38,596 nt of DNA from Palleronia aestuarii (GTDB lineage: Bacteria; Pseudomonadota; Alphaproteobacteria; Rhodobacterales; Rhodobacteraceae). The notes under the pieces are model-generated. The model saw nothing but the letters and a program-made list of their open reading frames with translations. It did no database searches and was not told the origin of the DNA. Below are positions 15,281 through 23,801 of the stretch, piece by piece. The stretch spans positions 30,021-68,616 of the forward strand of contig NZ_QKZL01000020.1 of the NCBI RefSeq assembly GCF_003253995.1. The letters run 5' to 3'. How positions within the stretch are numbered: the stretch's first letter is position 1; each line of letters starts with the position of its first letter. Made by a program: the position numbers and the translations under genes.

Positions 15281-16561
15281 ATGTCGGACCAAAACACGAA
15301 TCCTCCATTCCAGTCTTTTCCACTCCACATTCCGCGGCCGAAGGATGCGCCGCTGCCTCTGGCCGGCGTGCGTGTCGCGGATTTCACGCGGTACATGGCT
15401 GGGCCCTACTGTACGCAGACCTTATGCGATCTCGGGGCGGAGGTGATCAAGATCGAGGCAGTGGAGGGTGGTGACGAGACCCGAACCTTCATACCCCCGG
15501 AAATAGATGGCGAAAGCCCGTACTTTCTCGGTTTGAACCGTGGAAAACGGAGCGTTGCGCTCAATCTCGCAAGCGAGGGCGGGCGCAGGGTCGCGCGCGA
15601 TATCGTCGCGGCCTGCGACATCGTGGTCGAGAACTTCTCGCCCGGCGTGATGGAGCGGCTCGGACTGTCGGAGCCCGACCTGCGGAAGGTTCGCCCGGAC
15701 ATCATTTACTGCGCCATCAGCGGGTACGGGTCCGGGACGAGCCATGCGGATCAGCCGGGCTTCGATTCCGTCTTCCAGGCAGAGACGGGTTTCATGTCGA
15801 TGACGGGCGCGTCCAATGGCCCGCCGATGCGGACAGGTTCGCCAATCATAGACATCGCAAGTGCCATGCAGGCCACGACGGCGATCCTCGCCGCGCTGGT
15901 TGCGCGACACGTCCATGGTGACGGTCAGCGGGTCGAAGTCTCAATGTTCGATACCGGTCTCGCGATCCTGGGCTACCAATCGATGAACTACCTCTCTGGC
16001 GGCGGTGATCCCGTTCGTCAGGGCAACGAGGCGGCGGTCGCGACGCCGATCGGGTTGTTCGACACGGCGGATGGCGGCCAGCTTTATGTAAGCTGCGGCT
16101 CGCAGCGGTCTTGGATCGCGCTCGCGAAACATGTGCTTGAGCGACCGGACCTCGTTGAGGATCCCCGCTTCTCGGACAATCGGAGGCGGAACGAGAACCG
16201 CTTGGATCTGACGGAGATCATGGAGCGCATTTTCTCCGGCGCACCGCGCGATCATTGGATTGGCAAGGCGCGGGCGGGCCGCGTTCCGATTGGGGCCGTC
16301 CGCACGGTGGGCGAGGCTATGGAGGCGACGCTGACCCGCGAACGGGGACTAGTTTCCCGTATTGAAGACGCCTCCGGACGTCAGGTGCCGAACATCGGCT
16401 CGCCCCTCCGGTTCGATCGCACGCCGGTCGCCGATCCGCAGCCGGCGCCGCGGCTGGGGGCCGACACGGAACCGGTGCTCCGCACGTGGCTCGGCTATGA
16501 CGATGCGTGTATGGAGAAGGCGAGGCGGGACGGCGCCTTCTCACCGAGGAAGCCGAAGTGA
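15281..16561 (+). CDS. Class III (CaiB/BaiF) CoA-transferase
   Basis: This 426-residue enzyme transfers CoA between carboxylic acids. The start is the ATG at 15281; GGAGGG lies about 22 bases upstream, rather far. The N-terminal Rossmann part has LAGVRVADFTRYMAGPYCTQ and LGAEVIKIEAVEGGDETR. The catalytic aspartate is probably Asp162 (QPGFDSVFQAETG), at the position of Asp169 in formyl-CoA transferase. VENFSPGVMERLGL and GQRVEVSMFDTGLA are typical of the family. It is convergent with hyuB and divergent from the GntR gene. A second paralogue lies in the operon at 22608, so the two may activate different acids or act in sequence. Confidence 0.88.
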   Translation: MSDQNTNPPFQSFPLHIPRPKDAPLPLAGVRVADFTRYMAGPYCTQTLCDLGAEVIKIEAVEGGDETRTFIPPEIDGESPYFLGLNRGKRSVALNLASEGGRRVARDIVAACDIVVENFSPGVMERLGLSEPDLRKVRPDIIYCAISGYGSGTSHADQPGFDSVFQAETGFMSMTGASNGPPMRTGSPIIDIASAMQATTAILAALVARHVHGDGQRVEVSMFDTGLAILGYQSMNYLSGGGDPVRQGNEAAVATPIGLFDTADGGQLYVSCGSQRSWIALAKHVLERPDLVEDPRFSDNRRRNENRLDLTEIMERIFSGAPRDHWIGKARAGRVPIGAVRTVGEAMEATLTRERGLVSRIEDASGRQVPNIGSPLRFDRTPVADPQPAPRLGADTEPVLRTWLGYDDACMEKARRDGAFSPRKPK

Positions 16562-16637
16562 TCGCGGGGACGTTACCGCGTTCTCAGCGAGAAATGACCT
16601 TGGGCTTGGACACACACGCTGTCGCGCATCCTTAGCC

Positions 16638-18371
16638 TCAATCGCTCGCGCGCAGCGTCTCTGTCGCGCCCGTGTCGATCCGGAGTGGACGATCCGCCGT
16701 TTCGCGAATGACGACCTTGTAGGTATCGCGCGCGGCCTCGATCGTGATGTAGCCCATCTCCACGTCCTCGAGCACCGTGTCGGGCGCGCGCTCTGTCGGA
16801 TCGCCGAAACCGCCGCCGCCGGGGGTCTGCGCGTAGACCCAATCGTCCGGCGAGAGAACCGTCTTCTGTACCTTGGACCGCATCGGCGGCCTTTCTTCCC
16901 GGCCGTCCGCCTTGATGACGAGCCGGCTCGGCGCGGCTGCATGGCCGCCGGCGATACCGAAGGGCGGGTGGTCCTGACGATCGCCAAGGACGGAGATCGT
17001 CATCTCGGAGAGGGTACGGATGCGGTACTGCGTCCCGCAGCCGCCACGAAACGTACCGGCGCCGCCGGAATTCTCACGAAGGGCATACTCGTCGAACTGC
17101 AGGGGATAGCGGTGTTCCGATGCCTCGATTGACATGAAATTCGCCATCGAGACCGGCGGGGTCCCGTTCACAAGCCCGTCGCCCCCCGAATAGCCGCCAT
17201 AGCCGCCGGGATAGGGAAAGACCGCGACGAAGTAATCCCCGGTATCGGGTTGCCTGCCGCCGGCAGTGATGACGCCGACGGTTCCGAAGGCGGGCGCGGG
17301 CACGCGGTCGGGGATCGCGAGAGAAAGCGCACCGATCACCACGTCGAAGACGCGCCCGATCGGCTCGAGATAACCCGAGACGGGCGAGGGATAGGACGCG
17401 GCGACGACGGAGCCCTCCGGGATGTCGAAGGCCGTCGGTCTGAATGCGCCTCCATTGACCGGCACTTCGGCGAAGATGTGCTTGAGCGCGATGAAGCAGG
17501 TGGATTGCGTGGTCGATCGCGCAAGGTTCAGCGGGCCCCGCGCCGCCGGATCGCTCCCCGTGAAATCGAAGTGCAGATTGTCGCCTCGGACGGTCAGCTT
17601 CAATGCGACGCGGATCGGTGCATCGACGATGCCATCGTTGTCCATGAAATCTTCGTATTCGTAGACCCCGTCCGGTATCTCCTCGATATAGGAGCGCATC
17701 TGCCGTTCGGACCGGTCGTTCAGGGCGGCAATGCAGTCCGACAACGTCTCCCGCCCGTAGCGCGCGACGAGGGCGTCGAGGCCACGCTGTCCGACGTGGA
17801 AAACGTTCGCCATCGCGAACATGTCGCCCCTGATCTGGTCGGGGAGCCTGACATTGCCGGTGAACATCGAGACGAGGCCGTCGTTCAGCCTCCCGGCCTC
17901 GTAGAGTTTGCAGGGCGGTATGAGGATGCCTTCGGTATGGATGTCCTGCGCCGCCGGTGCCCAGCCTCCAGGGACGCTGCCACCGATATCCATCCAGTGA
18001 CCGGTGCTCGCGAGAAGGGCGAAGAGCTCCTCGTCGACGAAATGGGGGGCGACGAGCACGACGTCCTGCAGATGCGTGCCGCTGAGATAGGGGTCGTTCA
18101 GGATCCACACGTCGCCGGGCGAAAAGCCGCCGTGGGCCCTAACGTGCTCGACCAGGTTCTGGACCGTGAACTGCATGTTCGCAAGAAAGACCGGCAGCCC
18201 GAACCGGCCCTGCGCGACGGTTTCACCGGTATCTGGAAGGAAGATACCGTGGGCGCAGTCGTTCGTCTCGGAGATGATCGGCGAAAGGGCGGCGTGGATC
18301 AGGTGCTGATCCATCTCGTCGGCGATCTGTTCGAGGGCGCCGCGGACGACGGCAAGGGTGACGGGATCCAT
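16638..18371 (-). CDS. hyuB: Hydantoinase B / oxoprolinase-type subunit
   Basis: This 577-residue HyuB-family protein is typical in length. It starts MDPVTLAVVRGALEQIADEM and has the characteristic GDVWILNDPYLSGTHLQDVV, ASTGHWMDIGGSVPGGWAP, FDFTGSDPAARGPLN and the late AQTPGGGGFGDP. HyuA/HyuB pairs hydrolyse N-methylhydantoin or 5-oxoproline with ATP; relatives carboxylate acetone or acetophenone. The ATG overlaps the hyuA stop by one base (TAATG), so the two are translationally coupled. It ends tail-to-tail with the CoA-transferase gene. The exact substrate cannot be read from sequence. Confidence 0.88.
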   Translation of the reverse strand: MDPVTLAVVRGALEQIADEMDQHLIHAALSPIISETNDCAHGIFLPDTGETVAQGRFGLPVFLANMQFTVQNLVEHVRAHGGFSPGDVWILNDPYLSGTHLQDVVLVAPHFVDEELFALLASTGHWMDIGGSVPGGWAPAAQDIHTEGILIPPCKLYEAGRLNDGLVSMFTGNVRLPDQIRGDMFAMANVFHVGQRGLDALVARYGRETLSDCIAALNDRSERQMRSYIEEIPDGVYEYEDFMDNDGIVDAPIRVALKLTVRGDNLHFDFTGSDPAARGPLNLARSTTQSTCFIALKHIFAEVPVNGGAFRPTAFDIPEGSVVAASYPSPVSGYLEPIGRVFDVVIGALSLAIPDRVPAPAFGTVGVITAGGRQPDTGDYFVAVFPYPGGYGGYSGGDGLVNGTPPVSMANFMSIEASEHRYPLQFDEYALRENSGGAGTFRGGCGTQYRIRTLSEMTISVLGDRQDHPPFGIAGGHAAAPSRLVIKADGREERPPMRSKVQKTVLSPDDWVYAQTPGGGGFGDPTERAPDTVLEDVEMGYITIEAARDTYKVVIRETADRPLRIDTGATETLRASD

Positions 18372-20401
18372 TAGGCGATCTCCACGAGGATGTTGTCGTA
18401 GGCGTCGACCCTGCCGATCATGCCGGGCTCGATGACGATCGTCGTGTCTGCCTGCTCGACGATGCAGGGCCCATGCACGACGACCCCGGGCTCGAACGTT
18501 TCACGGTCGTAGATCGCGCTGTCGTGCCAGCCGCCGAAATAGACGGGGCGATGTCCCGCCGGCTCCAGCGCCGACTTCTCGGCCGGAGCCGGCAGGTCGC
18601 GATGATCGCGGTTCCGCTGTCCCTCGACCACCGTCCGAAGGCTCACGATGGCGGTCGGAATGCCGTCGAGCAGGTTTCCGAACTCGGATCGGTAAGCTTT
18701 CGCGAAGGCCGCATCGACTTTCTCAGGCCCCCAACCGCGTTCGACAGGAACGCGGAGGGTATGGATCTGCCCCTTATAGGCCATCTCCGCGAAATGCCGA
18801 ACGAGCACGCTGCGCACGGTTACGCCGCTCTCCTCGAGTTGTCCGCGTCCTTCTGCTTCCTGGGCATCGAGATGGGCAGCGAGCGCGTCGGCTGTGATCT
18901 CCTGCGTCGGCCGGGCGAGGGTGCGCGAGATGTCGTAGCGAAGATCGGCCACGACGCATCCCATTGCGCAGAGCACGCCCGGCGCGGGCGGGACGATCAT
19001 CGTCTTGATCCCGACCTCGCGGATTATGGCGGCACCATGCAGCGGGCCCGCGCCGCCGAAGATGACGAGCGCGAAGTCCCGGGGATCGTATCCACGCTCG
19101 ATCGACAGGAGGCGCGTCCGGCCAGCCATGTTCTGATTGACGACGGTCAGGATCGCCTCCGCCGTTTCCTCAACGCCCAAACCGAGCTTTTCACCAAGCG
19201 ATCCGATCGCCGCCCGCGCCGCCTCAACGTCGAGGCGATCGAGATTGGTGAGCCCGATCGGATCTTCCGCGTTGATACGCGACAGGACGACGTTTGCATC
19301 GGTTACCGTCGGCTCCGTCCCTCCATGCCCGAAGCAGGCAGGTCCGGGACGGGCGCGTGCGGATCGTGGGCCGACCACTAGCAGCCCGGCTCGGTCGATC
19401 GACGCGATCGACCCGCCGCCCGCGCCGATCGTGTGGACGTTGATCATCGAGACGCGCAGCGGCATCCGGAAATCGAGATTGGTGCTTGGCGTGATCTCCG
19501 GCTCGCCGTCGATCACCACGGCGACGTCGAAGCTCGTCCCGCCCATATCGCCCGTGATCGCGCGGTCGAAGCCCGCCTCGGCCGCGATCCGGGCGGCGGC
19601 CGTCACGCCCGCCGCAGGTCCCGAACGAACGATATGCGCGGCCTTGTCGCCGAGCCGTTCGGCCGGCGTGAGCCCGCCATTCGACTGCATCACCAGCGTG
19701 CGGCGATCGAAACCCCATTTTTCGAGACGTTCCAGCAGGCGGGACGCATACTGCTTGATCAGGGGCTGCAGGAAGGCCTGGATCGCGGCGGTGCTGGTGC
19801 GTTCGAACTCGTAGTATTCCCGGTTGATGGCCGAGGAAACGACGATCTCCCAGTCTGGATTGACCTCCCTGAGGATACGCGCCGTTTCCTCCTCGTGGCC
19901 GGCATTCGCGTAGGAATGGAGATAGGAGACGACGACGGCTTCAATGTTCAGCTTTTTGAGGTGCTTGGCGAGACGCCGGACCTCTTCCCCATCTACGGCC
20001 TTTTGAACCTCGCCTCGATGAGTCATTCGCTCGCCGATCTCGAAGCGCAGGTTCCGGGCAATCAGCGGGTTCTGTTTGTCCGTCAGCCCGTAAAAGTGCG
20101 GCCGATCGCGGCGGCCGAGTTCGAGGACGTCGCGAAATCCTTTCGTCGTCACCAGGGCGCAACGTGCGCCCACCCTCTCGATCACGGCATTGGTCGCGAT
20201 CGTGGTGCCATGTAGGATAAGTCCCAGTGCCTCCTTGCGGACACCTGTCTCGTGCAGGCGGTCCAGCGCGTCGAGCAAACCTTCGGACGGATCGTGCGGG
20301 GTCGATGGCACCTTGAGGATCCGGTGCGGATTGATGCCGTCCTCCGAATAGAAAAGGTCGGTGAAGGTGCCGCCCACGTCAATTCCAACCACATCCGCCA
20401 C
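18371..20401 (-). CDS. hyuA: Hydantoinase A / oxoprolinase-type ATPase subunit
   Basis: The start is placed at GTG 20401 because GAGGGAGG lies 6 bases upstream and the product then begins VADVVGIDVGGTFTDLFYSE, the usual N-terminus. An ATG at 20482 would add an uncharacteristic leader. The protein has 676 residues. The ATP-binding actin-like fold shows GIDVGGTFTD and GDMGGTSFDVAVVIDGEPE; LHGTTIATNAVIER and LIFGGAGPLHGAAIIREVG-like stretches are also present. It is first in the hyuA-hyuB operon, divergent from the acyl-CoA dehydrogenase operon. The shared gap holds a TTTGGTCCAA motif. Confidence 0.88.
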   Translation of the reverse strand: MADVVGIDVGGTFTDLFYSEDGINPHRILKVPSTPHDPSEGLLDALDRLHETGVRKEALGLILHGTTIATNAVIERVGARCALVTTKGFRDVLELGRRDRPHFYGLTDKQNPLIARNLRFEIGERMTHRGEVQKAVDGEEVRRLAKHLKKLNIEAVVVSYLHSYANAGHEEETARILREVNPDWEIVVSSAINREYYEFERTSTAAIQAFLQPLIKQYASRLLERLEKWGFDRRTLVMQSNGGLTPAERLGDKAAHIVRSGPAAGVTAAARIAAEAGFDRAITGDMGGTSFDVAVVIDGEPEITPSTNLDFRMPLRVSMINVHTIGAGGGSIASIDRAGLLVVGPRSARARPGPACFGHGGTEPTVTDANVVLSRINAEDPIGLTNLDRLDVEAARAAIGSLGEKLGLGVEETAEAILTVVNQNMAGRTRLLSIERGYDPRDFALVIFGGAGPLHGAAIIREVGIKTMIVPPAPGVLCAMGCVVADLRYDISRTLARPTQEITADALAAHLDAQEAEGRGQLEESGVTVRSVLVRHFAEMAYKGQIHTLRVPVERGWGPEKVDAAFAKAYRSEFGNLLDGIPTAIVSLRTVVEGQRNRDHRDLPAPAEKSALEPAGHRPVYFGGWHDSAIYDRETFEPGVVVHGPCIVEQADTTIVIEPGMIGRVDAYDNILVEIA

Positions 20402-20494
20402 AGACACCTCCCTCGATCGCCAGGGCGGCACTGCCGTCAGCCCGACCATCTGGCCGCACCCACCATCAAAGACGAACCGCACGCGGTCAAGAGG

Positions 20495-20509
20495 TTTGGT
20501 CCAATATTT
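20495..20509. promoter_or_regulatory. TTTGGTCCAATATTT motif in the hyuA/acd gap
   Basis: This AT-rich sequence in the divergent gap matches TTTGGTCCAACATTT at 35211 in 14 of 15 bases. TTGGTCCAA is nearly palindromic, and the TTGGT/ACCAA half-sites resemble those of FadR/GntR operators. A further partial copy, TTTGGTACGATG, starts at 20519. It is a candidate common operator for the island. Confidence 0.45.
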
Positions 20510-20613
20510 AGATCTATCTTTGGTACGATGATATGTTGACTCCGGCGGGGTTCATGCCGGACAGTTACAGAGCGCGCAGGTTTGGTTGACGGGAAGAGGA
20601 GGAGCTTTCGGGC

Positions 20614-21828
20614 ATGGATCAGCAGATGGAAGCAGACGCGGATCGCGCGCTCGGAGCCTGGGAGATGCCCGAGGAGTTCGAAATGCTCCGCACGACCGCG
20701 CGGCGCTTCATGAAGGACGAAGTATTGCCGCGCGAAGAGCGGCTGGAGCACGATGCCTACGCCTTTCCCGACGGCGAACTCTCCGAACTGCAGCGCCGGG
20801 CGCGGGAGATCGGATTGTGGTGCGTGCAGACGCCGGCGGAATATGGTGGGGCGGGGCTGAACCTTCTTGCGCAATGCGTCGTGGCCGAGGAATCCTCCCA
20901 ATGCCGGATGGGCGCCTATATCCCGGCGGGCGGCGCGTTCGGCTTCGATCCCCCGAACGTGATCTTCAAGGGCACGTCAGACCAGATCGAGAAATACGCG
21001 CGACCAATCATCGAGGGCGGCGGCAAGACGTTCGTGGCGATCTCGGAGCCGTCGGGCGGTTCCGATCCCGCGCGATCGATCCAGACGCGCGCGGTCAGGG
21101 ACGGGAACCACTACGTGCTCAACGGCACGAAGGTCTGGATCTCGGGCGCCAGCCAGGCCGAATGGGGCATCGTCTACGCGCGGACCGGTTCGGAGAAGGC
21201 GCGCGGCAACATCACCGCCTTCATCGTCGAGCGGGACACGCCCGGCCTCACGCAGACCCGGATCCCGGTCATCCGCTCCTATTCGCCCTATGAATTGACC
21301 TTCGAGGATGTGCGCGTCCCGATCGAGAACCGGCTGGGAGAGGAGGGTGAGGGCTTCAAGCTGGCCGAGGAGTGGCTGGTCCACGGCCGTGTCCCCTACG
21401 CAGCCGCGACGCTGGGGATCGCGGAGGCGTCCCTGCGGATGGCCATCGAATGGGCGAAGGACCGCTATCTTTTCAAGTCCGCCTTGGCCGAGAAGCAGGC
21501 GGTCCAGTGGATGATCGCCGATTCCGAGATCGAATTGCGCGCCGCGAAACTGATGGTCTACCAGGCCGCCTGGCGGGCCGATCTCGGCCGGGACATCAAG
21601 GTCGACGCGTCGATGGCGAAGGTGCTGGCGACCGAAACGGCAGGACGGATCGTGGATCGCTGCATTCAGATCCACGGCGGCATGGGCGTGGCCTGCGAAA
21701 TGCCGCTCGAACGCTGGTACCGCGAGATGCGGATCAAGCGGATCGGCGAAGGGCCGTCGGAGGTCCACCGCATGGTCGTCGCGCGCGACATCCTCGGCAG
21801 TCCCAACCGCCGCTCGAGCGCGGCGTGA
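20614..21828 (+). CDS. Acyl-CoA dehydrogenase
   Basis: This 404-residue flavoenzyme forms a trans-2-enoyl-CoA and passes electrons to ETF. AISEPSGGSDPARSIQTRAV and LNGTKVWISGAS are the flavin and substrate-binding middle region. IQIHGGMGVACEMPLERWYR is close to the C-terminus. The catalytic base is probably Glu379 in RIGEGPSEV, the MCAD Glu376 position. GAGGAGG about 9 bases upstream supports the ATG. It is the first gene of a ten-gene operon. A branched or hydroxylated short acyl-CoA is a reasonable substrate class, inferred from context only. Confidence 0.92.
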   Translation: MDQQMEADADRALGAWEMPEEFEMLRTTARRFMKDEVLPREERLEHDAYAFPDGELSELQRRAREIGLWCVQTPAEYGGAGLNLLAQCVVAEESSQCRMGAYIPAGGAFGFDPPNVIFKGTSDQIEKYARPIIEGGGKTFVAISEPSGGSDPARSIQTRAVRDGNHYVLNGTKVWISGASQAEWGIVYARTGSEKARGNITAFIVERDTPGLTQTRIPVIRSYSPYELTFEDVRVPIENRLGEEGEGFKLAEEWLVHGRVPYAAATLGIAEASLRMAIEWAKDRYLFKSALAEKQAVQWMIADSEIELRAAKLMVYQAAWRADLGRDIKVDASMAKVLATETAGRIVDRCIQIHGGMGVACEMPLERWYREMRIKRIGEGPSEVHRMVVARDILGSPNRRSSAA

Positions 21829-21832
21829 CGCC

Positions 21833-22606
21833 ATGTCCATCGATTTCGAACTGACGGACGGCATCGCGACGATCACAATCAACCGCCCAGAGCGGATGAA
21901 CGCGATGGATGCCGAGCATTATTCGGGCCTTTCTGACGCCTGGAAGCGGGTACGTGACGACGACGACATCCGCGTCGCGATCGTGACCGGGGCGGGCGAG
22001 AAATCTTTCACGGCCGGGGCGGACATCAAGAGTTTCATCGGCAAGCCGCCCGGTATCGAGGAGATGTGGCTGACGCAGAAGGACCAGCTTCTGAACCGCG
22101 GCCTCGAACTCTGGAAGCCCGTGATATCCGCGGTGAACGGGTATTGTCTCGGCGGGGGCATGACGCTGCTTCTGGCCACCGACATCCGCCTCGCCGCGCC
22201 ACATGCCACGTTCTCGCTCGCGGAAGTGAAGCGGGGCGTGATCGCGGGCAACGGAGGGACGCAGAGGATCCTGTCGCAGGTTCCCTACGCGATTGGGATG
22301 GAGCTTCTGCTTACCGGCGACGGGATCGATGCCGAGACCGCGGCACGGTGGGGTCTCGTCAACCGGATCGTCGCGGCGGACGAGCTGATGGAGGCCGCCC
22401 GGGAGGTCGCGAAAAAGATCGCGGCCAATGCTCCGCTCGCGACGCAGGCGGCCAAGGAACTGGCGATCCGGTCGCGCGACATGCCGCTATCCACCGGTCT
22501 GCGTGTCGAGCAGATGTGGAACCGCATGCTGCAATTCTCCGACGACGCGCGGGAAGGCCCGGCGGCCTTCGCCGAAAAGCGCCCGCCCGAATTCAGGGGG
22601 CGCTGA
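21833..22606 (+). CDS. Crotonase-fold enoyl-CoA hydratase/isomerase
   Basis: This 257-residue crotonase has the oxyanion-hole segments KSFTAGADIKSF and NGYCLGGGMTL. Rat mitochondrial hydratase uses two glutamates. Here the first position is Thr111 (GGGMTL instead of GGGxEL), while the second is kept as Glu131 (SLAEVKRG). Single-Glu crotonases include isomerases and some hydratases such as CaiD-like proteins; GIDAETAARWGLVNRIV resembles those. It begins 4 bases after the dehydrogenase stop. It probably hydrates the enoyl-CoA, but an isomerase or lyase reaction is possible. Confidence 0.88.
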   Translation: MSIDFELTDGIATITINRPERMNAMDAEHYSGLSDAWKRVRDDDDIRVAIVTGAGEKSFTAGADIKSFIGKPPGIEEMWLTQKDQLLNRGLELWKPVISAVNGYCLGGGMTLLLATDIRLAAPHATFSLAEVKRGVIAGNGGTQRILSQVPYAIGMELLLTGDGIDAETAARWGLVNRIVAADELMEAAREVAKKIAANAPLATQAAKELAIRSRDMPLSTGLRVEQMWNRMLQFSDDAREGPAAFAEKRPPEFRGR

Positions 22607-22607
22607 G

Positions 22608-23801
22608 ATGTCCCAGAAGCTCCCCCTGACCGGCATCACGGTGATCGATTTCGGGCAGATCTACAACGGACCCTATGCCAGTTTCCTTATGGCGATGGCA
22701 GGGGCGCGGGTCATAAAGATCGAACCGCCCCAAGGAGAGAACATGCGCCGTCGCGGCGCGGTCGGCGGGGCAATGATCCCCTTCGCGATGCTGAATTCGA
22801 ACAAGGAATTCGTGACGCTCAACCTCAAGACGGAGGAGGGTCTGTCACTGGCACGGCAGATGATCGCGCGCGCCGATGTGGTCCTGGAGAACTTTGCGCC
22901 GGGCGTGATGGAGCGGTTGGGGCTAGGCCACGAATTGCTTCTAAGCCTCAATCCGAAGCTGATCTACGCCGCCGGAACGGGGTACGGTTGGTCGGGGCCG
23001 TATCGCGACTTTCCGGCGATGGACCTGACCGTGCAGGCCATGTCGGGGATCATGTCGACGACGGGCTTTCCGGATCGTCCGCCGGTGAAGGCCGGACCCG
23101 CGGTCGCCGACTTCTTCGGTGGCGTCCACCTCTACGGCGCGGTGGTGACCGCGCTCTACGAGAGGGAGCAGACCGGGCGGGGCCGCCGGGTCGAGGTCTC
23201 GATGCTCGATTCCGTCTATGCGTCGCTCGCTTCCGCGCTCGGGCTCTATTTCGGCGGGAAGGACGTCCCGAGCCGGACCGGGAACCGCCATTCCGGCATG
23301 GCCGAGGCACCTTACAACGTCTATCCTGCGAAGGACGGGTATCTCGCCCTCATCTGCGTAAGCGAACGTCACTGGACCTCCCTTCTTTCCGCCCTCGGCC
23401 GCGAGGATCTGAACGAGGATCCGCGCCTGGGGAGCCTAGCCGCGCGCGTAGAGAATATAGAATTCGTCGATGAGACGATTGCGGCCTTCACGCAGCAATT
23501 CACCCGTGCGGAACTCTACGAGCGATTGAAAGCGCATCGCGTTCCCTGCGCGCCGGTTCGCGATCTCGACGAGGTGGTCCATGATCCGCACCTGCACGAA
23601 CGCGGCATGTTGCGCCATGTGCATCATCCCTTGCTGGGCGATCTGGTCCTTCCCGCCTCGCCCATGCGCTACGACGGAGAGGCAATCGAGGACTTGCGGC
23701 CATCGAAGTCGCTCGGTGCCGACAACGAATATGTCTACCGCGACTGGCTCGGATTGTCGCAGGACGAATTTGCAGCCTACGGCTCGAAGGGGGTGTTCTG
23801 A
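22608..23801 (+). CDS. Class III (CaiB/BaiF) CoA-transferase, second paralogue
   Basis: This 397-residue paralogue of the 15281 protein starts at an ATG one base after the crotonase stop codon, with AGGGGG upstream. It has TGITVIDFGQIYNGPYASFL and MAGARVIKIEPPQGENMR, and probable catalytic Asp139 in FPAMDLTVQAMSG. GRGRRVEVSMLDSVYASLAS and DNEYVYRDWLGLS are typical. Being inside the dehydrogenase/crotonase operon, it most likely loads CoA onto the imported acid. The stop codon overlaps the thiolase start by one base. Confidence 0.9.
   Translation: MSQKLPLTGITVIDFGQIYNGPYASFLMAMAGARVIKIEPPQGENMRRRGAVGGAMIPFAMLNSNKEFVTLNLKTEEGLSLARQMIARADVVLENFAPGVMERLGLGHELLLSLNPKLIYAAGTGYGWSGPYRDFPAMDLTVQAMSGIMSTTGFPDRPPVKAGPAVADFFGGVHLYGAVVTALYEREQTGRGRRVEVSMLDSVYASLASALGLYFGGKDVPSRTGNRHSGMAEAPYNVYPAKDGYLALICVSERHWTSLLSALGREDLNEDPRLGSLAARVENIEFVDETIAAFTQQFTRAELYERLKAHRVPCAPVRDLDEVVHDPHLHERGMLRHVHHPLLGDLVLPASPMRYDGEAIEDLRPSKSLGADNEYVYRDWLGLSQDEFAAYGSKGVF

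Noticed and set aside
16562-16637. Short CGCGG/CCGCG hairpin between the convergent CoA-transferase and hyuB genes as a terminator
   Set aside because: The stem is only 5 bp with no following T run on either strand.
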